The translations under genes and the position numbers were made by a program. The notes under the pieces were generated by a model that was not told the origin of the DNA, did not search any database, and saw only the letters and a list, made by a program, of their open reading frames with translations. 64,000 nucleotides of DNA, from positions 1 through 64,000 of the forward strand of contig NZ_FNEO01000005.1 of NCBI RefSeq assembly GCF_900100165.1, written 5' to 3'. Within the stretch, counting starts at the first letter, position 1. The number at the start of each line of letters is the position of its first letter. Source of the DNA: Flavobacterium glycines (lineage in GTDB: Bacteria > Bacteroidota > Bacteroidia > Flavobacteriales > Flavobacteriaceae). Of the stretch, positions 35,517 through 43,085 are shown piece by piece.

Positions 35517-36287
35517 ATGGAAGTATTTTTAAATCCCGATGCCTGGATTGCTTTGTTAACATTAACTTTTCTAGAAATTGTACTAGGGATTGACAACATC
35601 ATTTTCATATCGATAGCCACAGGAAAATTACCCGAAGAAAGCCGTAAAAAAGCCACCAAAATAGGAATGTTTTTAGCCATGTTCATGCGTATCGTTCTTC
35701 TTTTTGGAATTACTGTTTTAATTGCAATGAAAGAGCCTTGGTTTACGTTTAATTTTAGTTGGATGCACGCAGAAGTTTCCGGGCAAAGTATTATTCTTTT
35801 ATTAGGAGGATTGTTCCTGATTTACAAAAGCACTAACGAAATCAGAGAAAAAGTAGACCATAAAGGTGAAGAAGAACAAGAAATTAAAAAGTCGGCGACC
35901 AAATCGTTCAGCAGTGTTATTGTACAAATCATTTTAATTGACATTGTATTCTCATTCGATAGTATTTTAACAGCAGTAGGAATGACTAACGGAGTTACCG
36001 GTGCCTTATACATTATGATTGCTGCGGTAGTTGTCTCGGTTTTAATCATGATGCAATTTGCCGTTCCTGTTGGAACTTTTGTCAATAAACATCCTTCTAT
36101 TCAAATCTTAGGATTGTCTTTCTTAATATTAATTGGTTTGATGTTATTGACCGAAAGTGCTCATTTATCAAACGCCTTAATTTTTGGCAGTCATGTAACC
36201 CCGATTCCTAAAGGCTATTTGTATTTTGCTATTTCATTCTCATTACTGGTAGAAGTATTGAACATGAAAGTTTCAAAAAAGAAATAA
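35517..36287 (+). CDS. TerC-family integral membrane protein
   Basis: This 256-residue protein has about seven membrane segments and the TerC signature LEIVLGIDNIIFIS (about 20-33), repeated as IDIVFSFDSILTAVG (about 140-154). Acidic residues in both copies are thought to bind a divalent metal. TerC homologues work in tellurium resistance or in export of excess manganese (Alx/MntY type) and may supply metal to exported enzymes. The first acidic loop between segments 3 and 4 (KVDHKGEEEQEIKKS) is cytoplasmic. It is followed by a terminator. The manganese link is family knowledge. Confidence 0.9.
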   Translation: MEVFLNPDAWIALLTLTFLEIVLGIDNIIFISIATGKLPEESRKKATKIGMFLAMFMRIVLLFGITVLIAMKEPWFTFNFSWMHAEVSGQSIILLLGGLFLIYKSTNEIREKVDHKGEEEQEIKKSATKSFSSVIVQIILIDIVFSFDSILTAVGMTNGVTGALYIMIAAVVVSVLIMMQFAVPVGTFVNKHPSIQILGLSFLILIGLMLLTESAHLSNALIFGSHVTPIPKGYLYFAISFSLLVEVLNMKVSKKK

Positions 36288-36305
36288 ATTCTCTAAATAA
36301 TATCA

Positions 36306-36333
36306 AAGAAGCTCCTTAATTAGGGGCTTTTTT
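36306..36333 (+). terminator. Rho-independent terminator after the TerC gene
   Basis: GCTCCT pairs with AGGGGC through one G-T pair around a TAATT-type loop, followed by six Ts. Confidence 0.75.
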
Positions 36334-36435
36334 GCTTTATAAAACATAAAAATTAATAAATTAGCGTACTAAGAAAACGAGCAACTAGCTTTCTTTTCTC
36401 AAACAGATACCAATATAGCCCAAAATATTTTTTTA

Positions 36436-38373
36436 ATGAAAAATACCATTTCGCAAAGAGTAGCCGACTTTTTAAAACACTTTCCACCTTTTAACTTTTT
36501 AGATCAATATGATATTGAAAAACTATCTGAAAAAGTTTCCATTATCTACAAGGAAAAAGGTGCTATTATTTTTGAAGAAAACGAAGAAACGCATGACTCT
36601 TTTTACGTGGTTCATAAAGGAGCAGTAGAATTACGCAGAAAATCACAAAACAACATTCTGGACATGTGTGATGAAGGTGATATTTTTGGTTTACGTCCCT
36701 TAATTGCACACGAAAATTATAAGATGGAAGCCATCGCTCACGAAGAAAGCATTTTGTACGCAATCCCGATTGCTATTTTTAAACCTTATGCTATTAAAAA
36801 TCATAATGTAGGCGGTTTTATTATTGATAGCTTTGCTTCAAATACCCAAAATCCTTTTTCCAAAAGTCATAGTAAAAAGCTTTACGGAGAGTTTCTTGAA
36901 GACGAAAACATGGGAGCTGATGTTATTGATACTGATAACAAGATTTTAGACTTACAACCTATTAAATATTCCAAAAAAATCATTACCTGCTCCAGAGTTG
37001 CTACGGCTAAGGAAATTGCAAAAACCATGACAAAGAAAAACGTGGGAGCCATGCTGGTTGTTGAAGATATGTTACCAATAGGTATCATTACCGATAAAGA
37101 TTTAAGGAATAAAATTGTCACCGGAGATTATTCTATCAATACCACAGCAGATGTAATTATGAATTCGCCCGTAATTACCTATTCTAAAAAAATGACCATT
37201 ACTCAGGCACAAATGGCGATGATGAAAAGTAATATCAGCCATTTATGTCTTACTAAAGACGGAACGCCAAACACCAAAGTTGTAGGGATTTTATCCAAAC
37301 ACGATGTCATGGTTGCCTTAGGAAACAATCCTGCGGTTTTAATCAAAGCCCTGAAAAGAGTAAAAAAAGTAAAAGAAATAAAACCCATTCGGGCTAAAAT
37401 CATGCAATTATTGCAGGGCTATTTAGATCAAAACATTCCTATAACCCTTACTTCTAAAATAATTACCGAATTAAATGACACCTGTATTCAAAGAGTAATA
37501 GAGTTATCATTGGCAAAAATGAAGACCTCTCCTCCTGCCCGCTTTTCGTGGTTAGCCTTAGGCAGTCAGGGACGTAGTGAACAATTATTACATACGGATC
37601 AGGATAATGCGCTTATTTATGAAGATGTACCAGAAATAATTCAAGAAAAAACCAGAAAATATTTTCTGGAATTAGCCTCAGAAGTTAACAAAGGACTTTT
37701 TGAAATTGGTTATGAATATTGTCCTGCCGAAATGATGGCTTCTAACCCTAAATGGTGCTTAAGTTTAAAACAATGGAAAGAATTAGTTCATAACTGGATT
37801 AGTAAACCCGGAAAAGATGAAGTATTACTTTCTTTCATCTTTTTTGATTATAGTTTATCCTACGGAGACAGAGATCTTGCTAACCAATTATCGGATTATA
37901 TTTTTGGAGATATTGATGCTAATCCAATTTTTTATGTTCATTTGGTGAGTGGTGCTTTGCAAAGTCCTTCGCCAACAGGTTTTTTCAGACAGTTTTTAGT
38001 AGAACAAGACGGTGCGCATAAAGATTTCTTTGATATTAAACGAAGAGCTTTAATGCCGCTGGCAGATGCCGCAAGAGTTTTAATTCTATCACATTCTGTT
38101 AAAGGAATTAGTAATACTCCGGAACGATTTGAAAAACTGGCCGAACTCGAACCTCAAAACAAAGATTTGTATTTATCTTGTGCTTATTCGTATAAAACCT
38201 TACTCAAATTCCGAACAAAACAAGGCCTATTACACCATGATTCAGGACAATTTATCGAATTAGAAGCGCTAACCAAATTAGAAAAAGTAAAACTTAAAGC
38301 TACTTTTAAAACCATCAAAGAATTACAGGAAGTGATTTCAATACGTTTTAATCCCGGAAAAATTACTATATAA
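36436..38373 (+). CDS. cNMP-binding/CBS/DUF294 nucleotidyltransferase-like signalling protein
   Basis: The 645-residue protein has four parts: a cyclic-nucleotide-binding domain (about 15-125; FDQYDIEKL, GAIIFEENEE, GDIFGLRPLI), a CBS pair (about 175-300; VGAMLVVEDMLPIGIITDKDLR), a DUF294 nucleotidyltransferase-like domain with LALGSQGRSEQLLHTDQDNA (about 374-393), and a C-terminal DUF294_C helical domain to about 625. Related bacterial proteins are annotated as GlnD-like putative nucleotidyltransferases. The ligand of the sensor domains is unknown. Its last base is the first base of the next gene (TAATG), so it is translationally coupled to a DEDDh exonuclease, a pairing found widely. Confidence 0.88.
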   Translation: MKNTISQRVADFLKHFPPFNFLDQYDIEKLSEKVSIIYKEKGAIIFEENEETHDSFYVVHKGAVELRRKSQNNILDMCDEGDIFGLRPLIAHENYKMEAIAHEESILYAIPIAIFKPYAIKNHNVGGFIIDSFASNTQNPFSKSHSKKLYGEFLEDENMGADVIDTDNKILDLQPIKYSKKIITCSRVATAKEIAKTMTKKNVGAMLVVEDMLPIGIITDKDLRNKIVTGDYSINTTADVIMNSPVITYSKKMTITQAQMAMMKSNISHLCLTKDGTPNTKVVGILSKHDVMVALGNNPAVLIKALKRVKKVKEIKPIRAKIMQLLQGYLDQNIPITLTSKIITELNDTCIQRVIELSLAKMKTSPPARFSWLALGSQGRSEQLLHTDQDNALIYEDVPEIIQEKTRKYFLELASEVNKGLFEIGYEYCPAEMMASNPKWCLSLKQWKELVHNWISKPGKDEVLLSFIFFDYSLSYGDRDLANQLSDYIFGDIDANPIFYVHLVSGALQSPSPTGFFRQFLVEQDGAHKDFFDIKRRALMPLADAARVLILSHSVKGISNTPERFEKLAELEPQNKDLYLSCAYSYKTLLKFRTKQGLLHHDSGQFIELEALTKLEKVKLKATFKTIKELQEVISIRFNPGKITI

Positions 38374-39029
38374 TGACTCTCAAAGAAAGAATTATAGAAT
38401 CACTTCAGATATTGGGAATCCTAAAAGAACCCATTGATGAAAAATTAAACAGAACAATCGAATCCGAACGTTTTGTTGTGCTGGATACCGAAACTACGGG
38501 TTTTGATTACAACAATGACCGTATTCTTTGCATTGGTGCATTAACATTAGAAAATGGAGTCATTAATTTAGAAAATGTTTTCGAACATTATATAGATCAG
38601 GAACATTTTGATAAATCCAGCGTACAAATTCATGGAATTATCCGTAGTGATGTATTGGATCATAAGTCTGAAATTCAGGTTTTACAACTGTTTTTAGACT
38701 ATATTGGCGATTCAATTATTATTGCACATCATACCTTGTTTGACATGACAATGATTAATAATGCTTTGGCAAGAAACGGTTTAGATAAAATTAAAAATCG
38801 AACTTTGGACACAGCCACGTTGTATAAAAGAACTTTAATAAAATCCAACCTGATACAGCATAAGGATCATTACAGCTTAGACGACTTGGCTGACAAATTT
38901 GATATAGCAAAAACCGATCGTCATACCGCTGTGGGAGATGCTTACATCACAGCAATTGCGTTTCTTAAAATCATAAAAAAATTGAAAGGAAAAGATCCTG
39001 CAATTATGTTGTATCATCTTTTCAGATAA
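38373..39029 (+). CDS. DEDDh 3'-5' exonuclease (DnaQ/PolC epsilon-like)
   Basis: The 218-residue protein has the three exonuclease motifs: ExoI D38-T-E40 in VVLDTETTGFD, ExoII with Asp in IIAHHTLFDMTMIN (about 123), and ExoIII H184-x4-D189 in RHTAVGDAY. It is a member of the DnaQ-like family with about 25 extra residues at the N-terminus. It removes nucleotides from DNA or RNA 3' ends. It is coupled by a one-base stop/start overlap to the DUF294 signalling protein, which may regulate or modify it (inference). A terminator follows. Confidence 0.92.
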   Translation: MTLKERIIESLQILGILKEPIDEKLNRTIESERFVVLDTETTGFDYNNDRILCIGALTLENGVINLENVFEHYIDQEHFDKSSVQIHGIIRSDVLDHKSEIQVLQLFLDYIGDSIIIAHHTLFDMTMINNALARNGLDKIKNRTLDTATLYKRTLIKSNLIQHKDHYSLDDLADKFDIAKTDRHTAVGDAYITAIAFLKIIKKLKGKDPAIMLYHLFR

Positions 39030-39033
39030 AATA

Positions 39034-39074
39034 AAATACCCCAAAAGTGTAACTTACTTTTGGGGTATTTTTTT
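39034..39074. terminator. Bidirectional Rho-independent terminator
   Basis: AAATACCCCAAAAGT (39034-39048) pairs perfectly with ACTTTTGGGGTATTT (39056-39070) around a 7-base loop, with a T run on the plus side. It separates the convergent exonuclease and kup genes. Confidence 0.9.
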
Positions 39075-39079
39075 GATTA

Positions 39080-41026
39080 TTAGTTTGCTGCTATTTTTCT
39101 TTCTAATTCTAAATTCACAATCGGCTGATAGACGATAGGAATCTCTTCAATTTCAACATCACTTTTATCCAATCCGAAAGCTCTTATATCCGAAAGCGAA
39201 CAATTTTTAAGCATATAATAAGAGTTCATTAAAAGTGCATCTTTAACGGTAAATTCATTTTCAACAGATAAGAATTTCTCCAGAATAACAAATTTAAAAT
39301 CAGGTTCAGGATTGTATTTTGTGGATCCATCAGGACGAATATGTAAATTCAACTCTTTTTTATTTACCAAATCCTGAACGATTTTTTTGAAATACAATTC
39401 CACTTTAGGCTGAATTCTAAACCCAATATTCAACACAATTTTGATTACTTTATCGTCTAATAATTCTATTACTTCATAATTCAATGTAAAGGGTTCATTC
39501 GTCCTGTTGATATGAAAAAACCAGTAAACATCAGCTCTTTTTGGTTTTTTCGAAAAAATAGATTTTAATATTTTTTCTTCAATTTCATAATTTCTATCCG
39601 CTTTAGACAAATAAATTAAATGGGTAGCATATTTTGGAATACTGTCATCATTACTCAATTCCTGAAATTGCTGTGTGTGCTCCACAAGATTCGTAAATTT
39701 TAAAAATTTATTATTGATTTTTCTGGAAAAGAACCACACATACATGGTCATAAAAATAAACAGCTCAAAGAACAAAAACATCCATCTTTCTTTGATTTTA
39801 ACAATGTTGGCAACAAAAAAAGCAATCTCAATAACAGCAAAAACTGCTATAATACCGGCTATTAAAATACGGTTTAGCTTTTTGATGTAAATCAAATAAT
39901 AATTTAAAAGCACCGTTGTCATCAGCATGGCTATGGTTATCGAAAATCCATAAGCTGCCTCCATGTGAGTTGAATTTTTAAAATACAAAATCATTAAAAT
40001 ACAGCCTATCCAAAGAATAGTGTTGACCGACGGAATATAGATTTGCCCTTTAAGATTGGTGGGATTTCGCATGGAAACTCTTGGCCAGAAATTAAGCGAA
40101 ACCGCTTCATTTATCAATGTATAAGAGCCACTAATCAATGCCTGAGAAGCGATAATTGCTGCCAAAGTTGCGATAATGATACCCGAAAAAAGGAACCAAT
40201 GAGGCATAATCTGGTAAAAAGGATTCCTGTCCTCCAGAAATGATTTCCCTTGTGTCATAAGCCAGGCTGCCTGTCCTAAATAGTTAACCACCAATGCGGT
40301 TTTGACAAAAATCCAGGTAATCCGGATGTTCTTTTTACCACAATGTCCCAAATCAGAATACAAAGCTTCTGCCCCTGTTGTACAAAGAAAAACACCTCCC
40401 AATAACCAAAATCCATGAGGATATTCAACTAATAATTCATAAGCGTACATTGGATTCAACGCTTTTAAAATGGAAGGATGTTCTAAAATTTGTACAAATC
40501 CCAATATGAATAGCATAGAAAACCAAACGACCATTGCGGGACCAAAAAAAGAACCTACTTTTTGTGTTCCAAAGCGCTGAAAAAAGAACAATGCCGATAA
40601 AATTACAATCACAATGGGTAAAGTTGGGATATGCGGAAAAACAACTTCGATACCTTCTACTGCCGAAGCTACTGAAATGGGTGGTGTAATAATACCATCC
40701 GCCAATAGTGTTGTTGCACCCAGAATTGTAGGAATTACTAATCTTCCCTTTCCAAAACGTTTTACTAGTGCATAAAGAGAAAAAACACCACCTTCGCCAT
40801 GATTATCTGCCGAGAGTGTTAAAAAGATATATTTAATTGTTGTTTGAAAGGTAAGCGTCCAAAAAACACAGGAAATCCCACCATATACCAATAATTCGGA
40901 TATCTCTTTGGTGCCTATTATTGATTTCATAACATATAACGGACTCGTTCCGATATCACCATAAATGATCCCGAGAGCGACCAAAAGTGAGGCAGCCGTT
41001 ACTTTTTCTATTACAGATTTATTCAT
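39080..41026 (-). CDS. kup: KUP-family potassium uptake protein
   Basis: This is 648 residues from the ATG at 41026 (MNKSVIEKVTAASLLVALG); an upstream in-frame start adds 19 residues not typical of the family. About twelve membrane segments occupy the first ~430 residues, with hallmark GIIYGDIGTSPLYVM (about 19-33), GEGGVFSLYAL and GVFLCTTGAEALYSDLGHCG. The C-terminal ~200 residues form the soluble domain. Kup takes up K+ with protons, mostly at low pH or low K+. It is next to a KdpDE-like two-component system transcribed in the same direction, which probably controls it. Confidence 0.94.
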   Translation of the reverse strand: MNKSVIEKVTAASLLVALGIIYGDIGTSPLYVMKSIIGTKEISELLVYGGISCVFWTLTFQTTIKYIFLTLSADNHGEGGVFSLYALVKRFGKGRLVIPTILGATTLLADGIITPPISVASAVEGIEVVFPHIPTLPIVIVILSALFFFQRFGTQKVGSFFGPAMVVWFSMLFILGFVQILEHPSILKALNPMYAYELLVEYPHGFWLLGGVFLCTTGAEALYSDLGHCGKKNIRITWIFVKTALVVNYLGQAAWLMTQGKSFLEDRNPFYQIMPHWFLFSGIIIATLAAIIASQALISGSYTLINEAVSLNFWPRVSMRNPTNLKGQIYIPSVNTILWIGCILMILYFKNSTHMEAAYGFSITIAMLMTTVLLNYYLIYIKKLNRILIAGIIAVFAVIEIAFFVANIVKIKERWMFLFFELFIFMTMYVWFFSRKINNKFLKFTNLVEHTQQFQELSNDDSIPKYATHLIYLSKADRNYEIEEKILKSIFSKKPKRADVYWFFHINRTNEPFTLNYEVIELLDDKVIKIVLNIGFRIQPKVELYFKKIVQDLVNKKELNLHIRPDGSTKYNPEPDFKFVILEKFLSVENEFTVKDALLMNSYYMLKNCSLSDIRAFGLDKSDVEIEEIPIVYQPIVNLELERKIAAN

Positions 41027-41138
41027 TTTTATTATAGTTTTTAATTTTAAAATAAGTTCATTTTTGAGCATAGATATCCCCATCGCAATAACATAAGTTC
41101 TCGTAATACAAGTTTTTTCAGCTATTTTTTTTTAGATT

Positions 41139-41825
41139 TTAGCCCGTATTAAATCGGTATCCTACACCCGATTCTGTAATGATAAATTTGGGATGATTAG
41201 AGTCTTCTTCTATTTTTTTGCGAAGCTGCGCCACAAAAACACGTAAGTATTGCGTTTGATCGGAATAGCTATTCCCCCAAACTTCTTTAAGTAAATACTG
41301 GTGTGTGAGTACCCTGCCTTCATTTTTCACCAAAATAGAAAGCAAATTATATTCGGTAGTAGTTAATTTTAAAATCTCCTCTTTTTGCTTAACAATCCTG
41401 GAAGTAAAATCAATTGAAATGTCACCAAATTCAATAATGGGTTCAATTGCATTCTCATTTGTATTTCTTAATGCTGTACGGATTCTGGCAAGCAATTCCT
41501 GTGTTCTGAACGGCTTTGTCAAATAATCATTCGCTCCATTATCAAGGGCTTTTACGATTTCTTCTTCAGTATTTTTAACCGTTAAAATGATAATCGGTTT
41601 TTTATACCATTCTCTTAATCGTTTCAAAACCTGTTGTCCGTCCTCGTCAGGCAATCCTAAATCCAGAATAATTAAATCAGGCTGATGATTTGCAGTAAGA
41701 GATAATCCTTCTTTAGCATTTACTGCAAAAAAAGTTTTGTATCCATTGGAATCCAAAGCAATTTCGAGCAATTTTCTAATTTGGACTTCATCATCTACAA
41801 TTAATATTTCTACCGGATTACTCAT
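41139..41825 (-). CDS. KdpE-like response regulator
   Basis: This 228-residue OmpR-type regulator has a receiver domain (about 5-118) with the phospho-acceptor Asp55 in IILDLGLPDEDG, then a winged-helix DNA-binding domain (about 130-226; LTTTEYNLLSILVKNEGRVLTH is the recognition region). The motif WGNSYSDQTQYLRVFVAQLRKKIE is typical of KdpE. The start overlaps the kinase gene by 8 bases. It lies 112 bases upstream of kup, so it is expected to activate kup or potassium transport genes when K+ is limiting. Confidence 0.92.
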   Translation of the reverse strand: MSNPVEILIVDDEVQIRKLLEIALDSNGYKTFFAVNAKEGLSLTANHQPDLIILDLGLPDEDGQQVLKRLREWYKKPIIILTVKNTEEEIVKALDNGANDYLTKPFRTQELLARIRTALRNTNENAIEPIIEFGDISIDFTSRIVKQKEEILKLTTTEYNLLSILVKNEGRVLTHQYLLKEVWGNSYSDQTQYLRVFVAQLRKKIEEDSNHPKFIITESGVGYRFNTG

Positions 41826-42930
41826 TTGAAATTTCTTTAGGGTTCATTACTAATGCCGGAAAAGATAATGTAAAAACAGAACCTCCATCTTCTTTATTTT
41901 CCAGAGTTACCATACCGTTTTGAGCTTCGACAAAACCTTTTACAATAGATAGTCCGAGTCCTGTCCCTCCTGTTTTTGAATTATGAAGTCGGTAAAATTT
42001 ATCAAAAACCTGATCGATTTCTTCCTCTGGGAAGCCCAAACCATCATCAGAAACTGTTATAACACATGATTCTAATTTTTCTGAATTATAATCAAAATCT
42101 ACATCAGGATTATAAACTGCACTCAATTCTATCTTGGCTCCTTTGGGCGTATATTGGGAGGCATTAAAAACCAAATTGTAAATAATTTGCTCCATCAAAC
42201 CATAATCCAATTTAAAAAGCGGCAAATTCTCATCGGTACTGACCTTAACTTTATGAAATTTCAAATCTTCTTTGAGATTATCTAAAACATTATAAAACAA
42301 CTCGTTTATATCACACCAATCCATCTTAGGTTCAACAACCCCCGATTCTAATCGAGACATATTGAGTAAATTTTCTACCTGATGATTGAGTCGTAAAGAA
42401 GCCTTCTCAATTTCTGAATACAATTGTAATTTATTCTCTTCAGAAATAGTTACATTTTGACTCTGAATCGTATCAATTGCTCCCATAATTGCAGAAATAG
42501 GTGTTCGCAATTCATGTGATAATGAATCTAATAATGCGTTATACAATTTCATTGTATTAGACCGAACTTGCTTAATTTGAAGCATTTTCTCTGTCTTTCT
42601 AATTTTATGAGTCAAAACGCCATTAAGAAAAGCAATAACAAAAAATAAGACAAACAATAAAGTATCTTCGGCATTACTGATATGGAAGGTATAATAAGGC
42701 TTGATGAATAAGAAATTCAAAATCAATGCGCTCAGAAAAGCACTCAGTAAAACCGGAAAAATATCTAAAAACATGGCCAATAAAGACACCACTACAAGCA
42801 ATATATAAGCTGCTATTTTATAGTCTAAATAATCTCTTGTAAATAAACACAATAGCGACACAATGCTTACAGAACATAAGCTTATCAAGTATTGATTTTT
42901 AATCTTTATTTGTCTTAAAATACTTTTCAT
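41818..42930 (-). CDS. KdpD-like sensor histidine kinase lacking the KdpD/USP input domains
   Basis: The 370-residue protein starts with a four-helix membrane DUF4118 domain (about 15-105; TRDYLDYKIAAYILLVVVSLL) as in the middle of KdpD. HisKA with His139 in SLSHELRTPISAIMG and a HATPase domain follow (YNLVFNASQYTP, SDDGLGFP, GGTGLGLSIV). The long N-terminal KdpD sensor and USP domains of E. coli KdpD are absent, as in shortened KdpD forms of several phyla. It overlaps the regulator gene by 8 bases. With kup next door, potassium or osmotic sensing is the likely task. No kdpFABC pump genes are in the window. Confidence 0.9.
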   Translation of the reverse strand: MKSILRQIKIKNQYLISLCSVSIVSLLCLFTRDYLDYKIAAYILLVVVSLLAMFLDIFPVLLSAFLSALILNFLFIKPYYTFHISNAEDTLLFVLFFVIAFLNGVLTHKIRKTEKMLQIKQVRSNTMKLYNALLDSLSHELRTPISAIMGAIDTIQSQNVTISEENKLQLYSEIEKASLRLNHQVENLLNMSRLESGVVEPKMDWCDINELFYNVLDNLKEDLKFHKVKVSTDENLPLFKLDYGLMEQIIYNLVFNASQYTPKGAKIELSAVYNPDVDFDYNSEKLESCVITVSDDGLGFPEEEIDQVFDKFYRLHNSKTGGTGLGLSIVKGFVEAQNGMVTLENKEDGGSVFTLSFPALVMNPKEISNE

Positions 42931-42955
42931 TTTAATTCTCTGATTATTTACAAGA

Positions 42956-42963
42956 CAAAGTTA
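42956..42963 (-). promoter_or_regulatory. Putative -7 element of the KdpDE-like genes
   Basis: On the minus strand this reads TAACTTTG, a match to TAnnTTTG, 25 bases upstream of the kinase start. No well-placed -33 TTG was seen. Confidence 0.45.
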
Positions 42964-43022
42964 AATGATATGTTATAAGTATTTTATAATAAAAACAAAC
43001 CGGATATAAAGATTTTATAAAG

Positions 43023-43063
43023 ATTGTAATGACTGCCTGTAAAACCAGCACAGTCATTACAAT
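43023..43063 (-). terminator. Hairpin after parC
   Basis: ATTGTAATGACTG (43023-43035) is the exact reverse complement of 43051-43063, giving a 13-base-pair stem with a 15-base loop downstream of the parC stop on the minus strand. The following T run is weak, so terminator strength is uncertain. Confidence 0.5.
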
Positions 43064-43085
43064 TTACCCTAAAAGACAGGGATTT

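Noticed and set aside
35822-36085. Antisense open frame inside the terC gene
   Set aside because: It is a shadow of TerC with unlikely residue composition and no promoter; the sense frame is clearly the gene.
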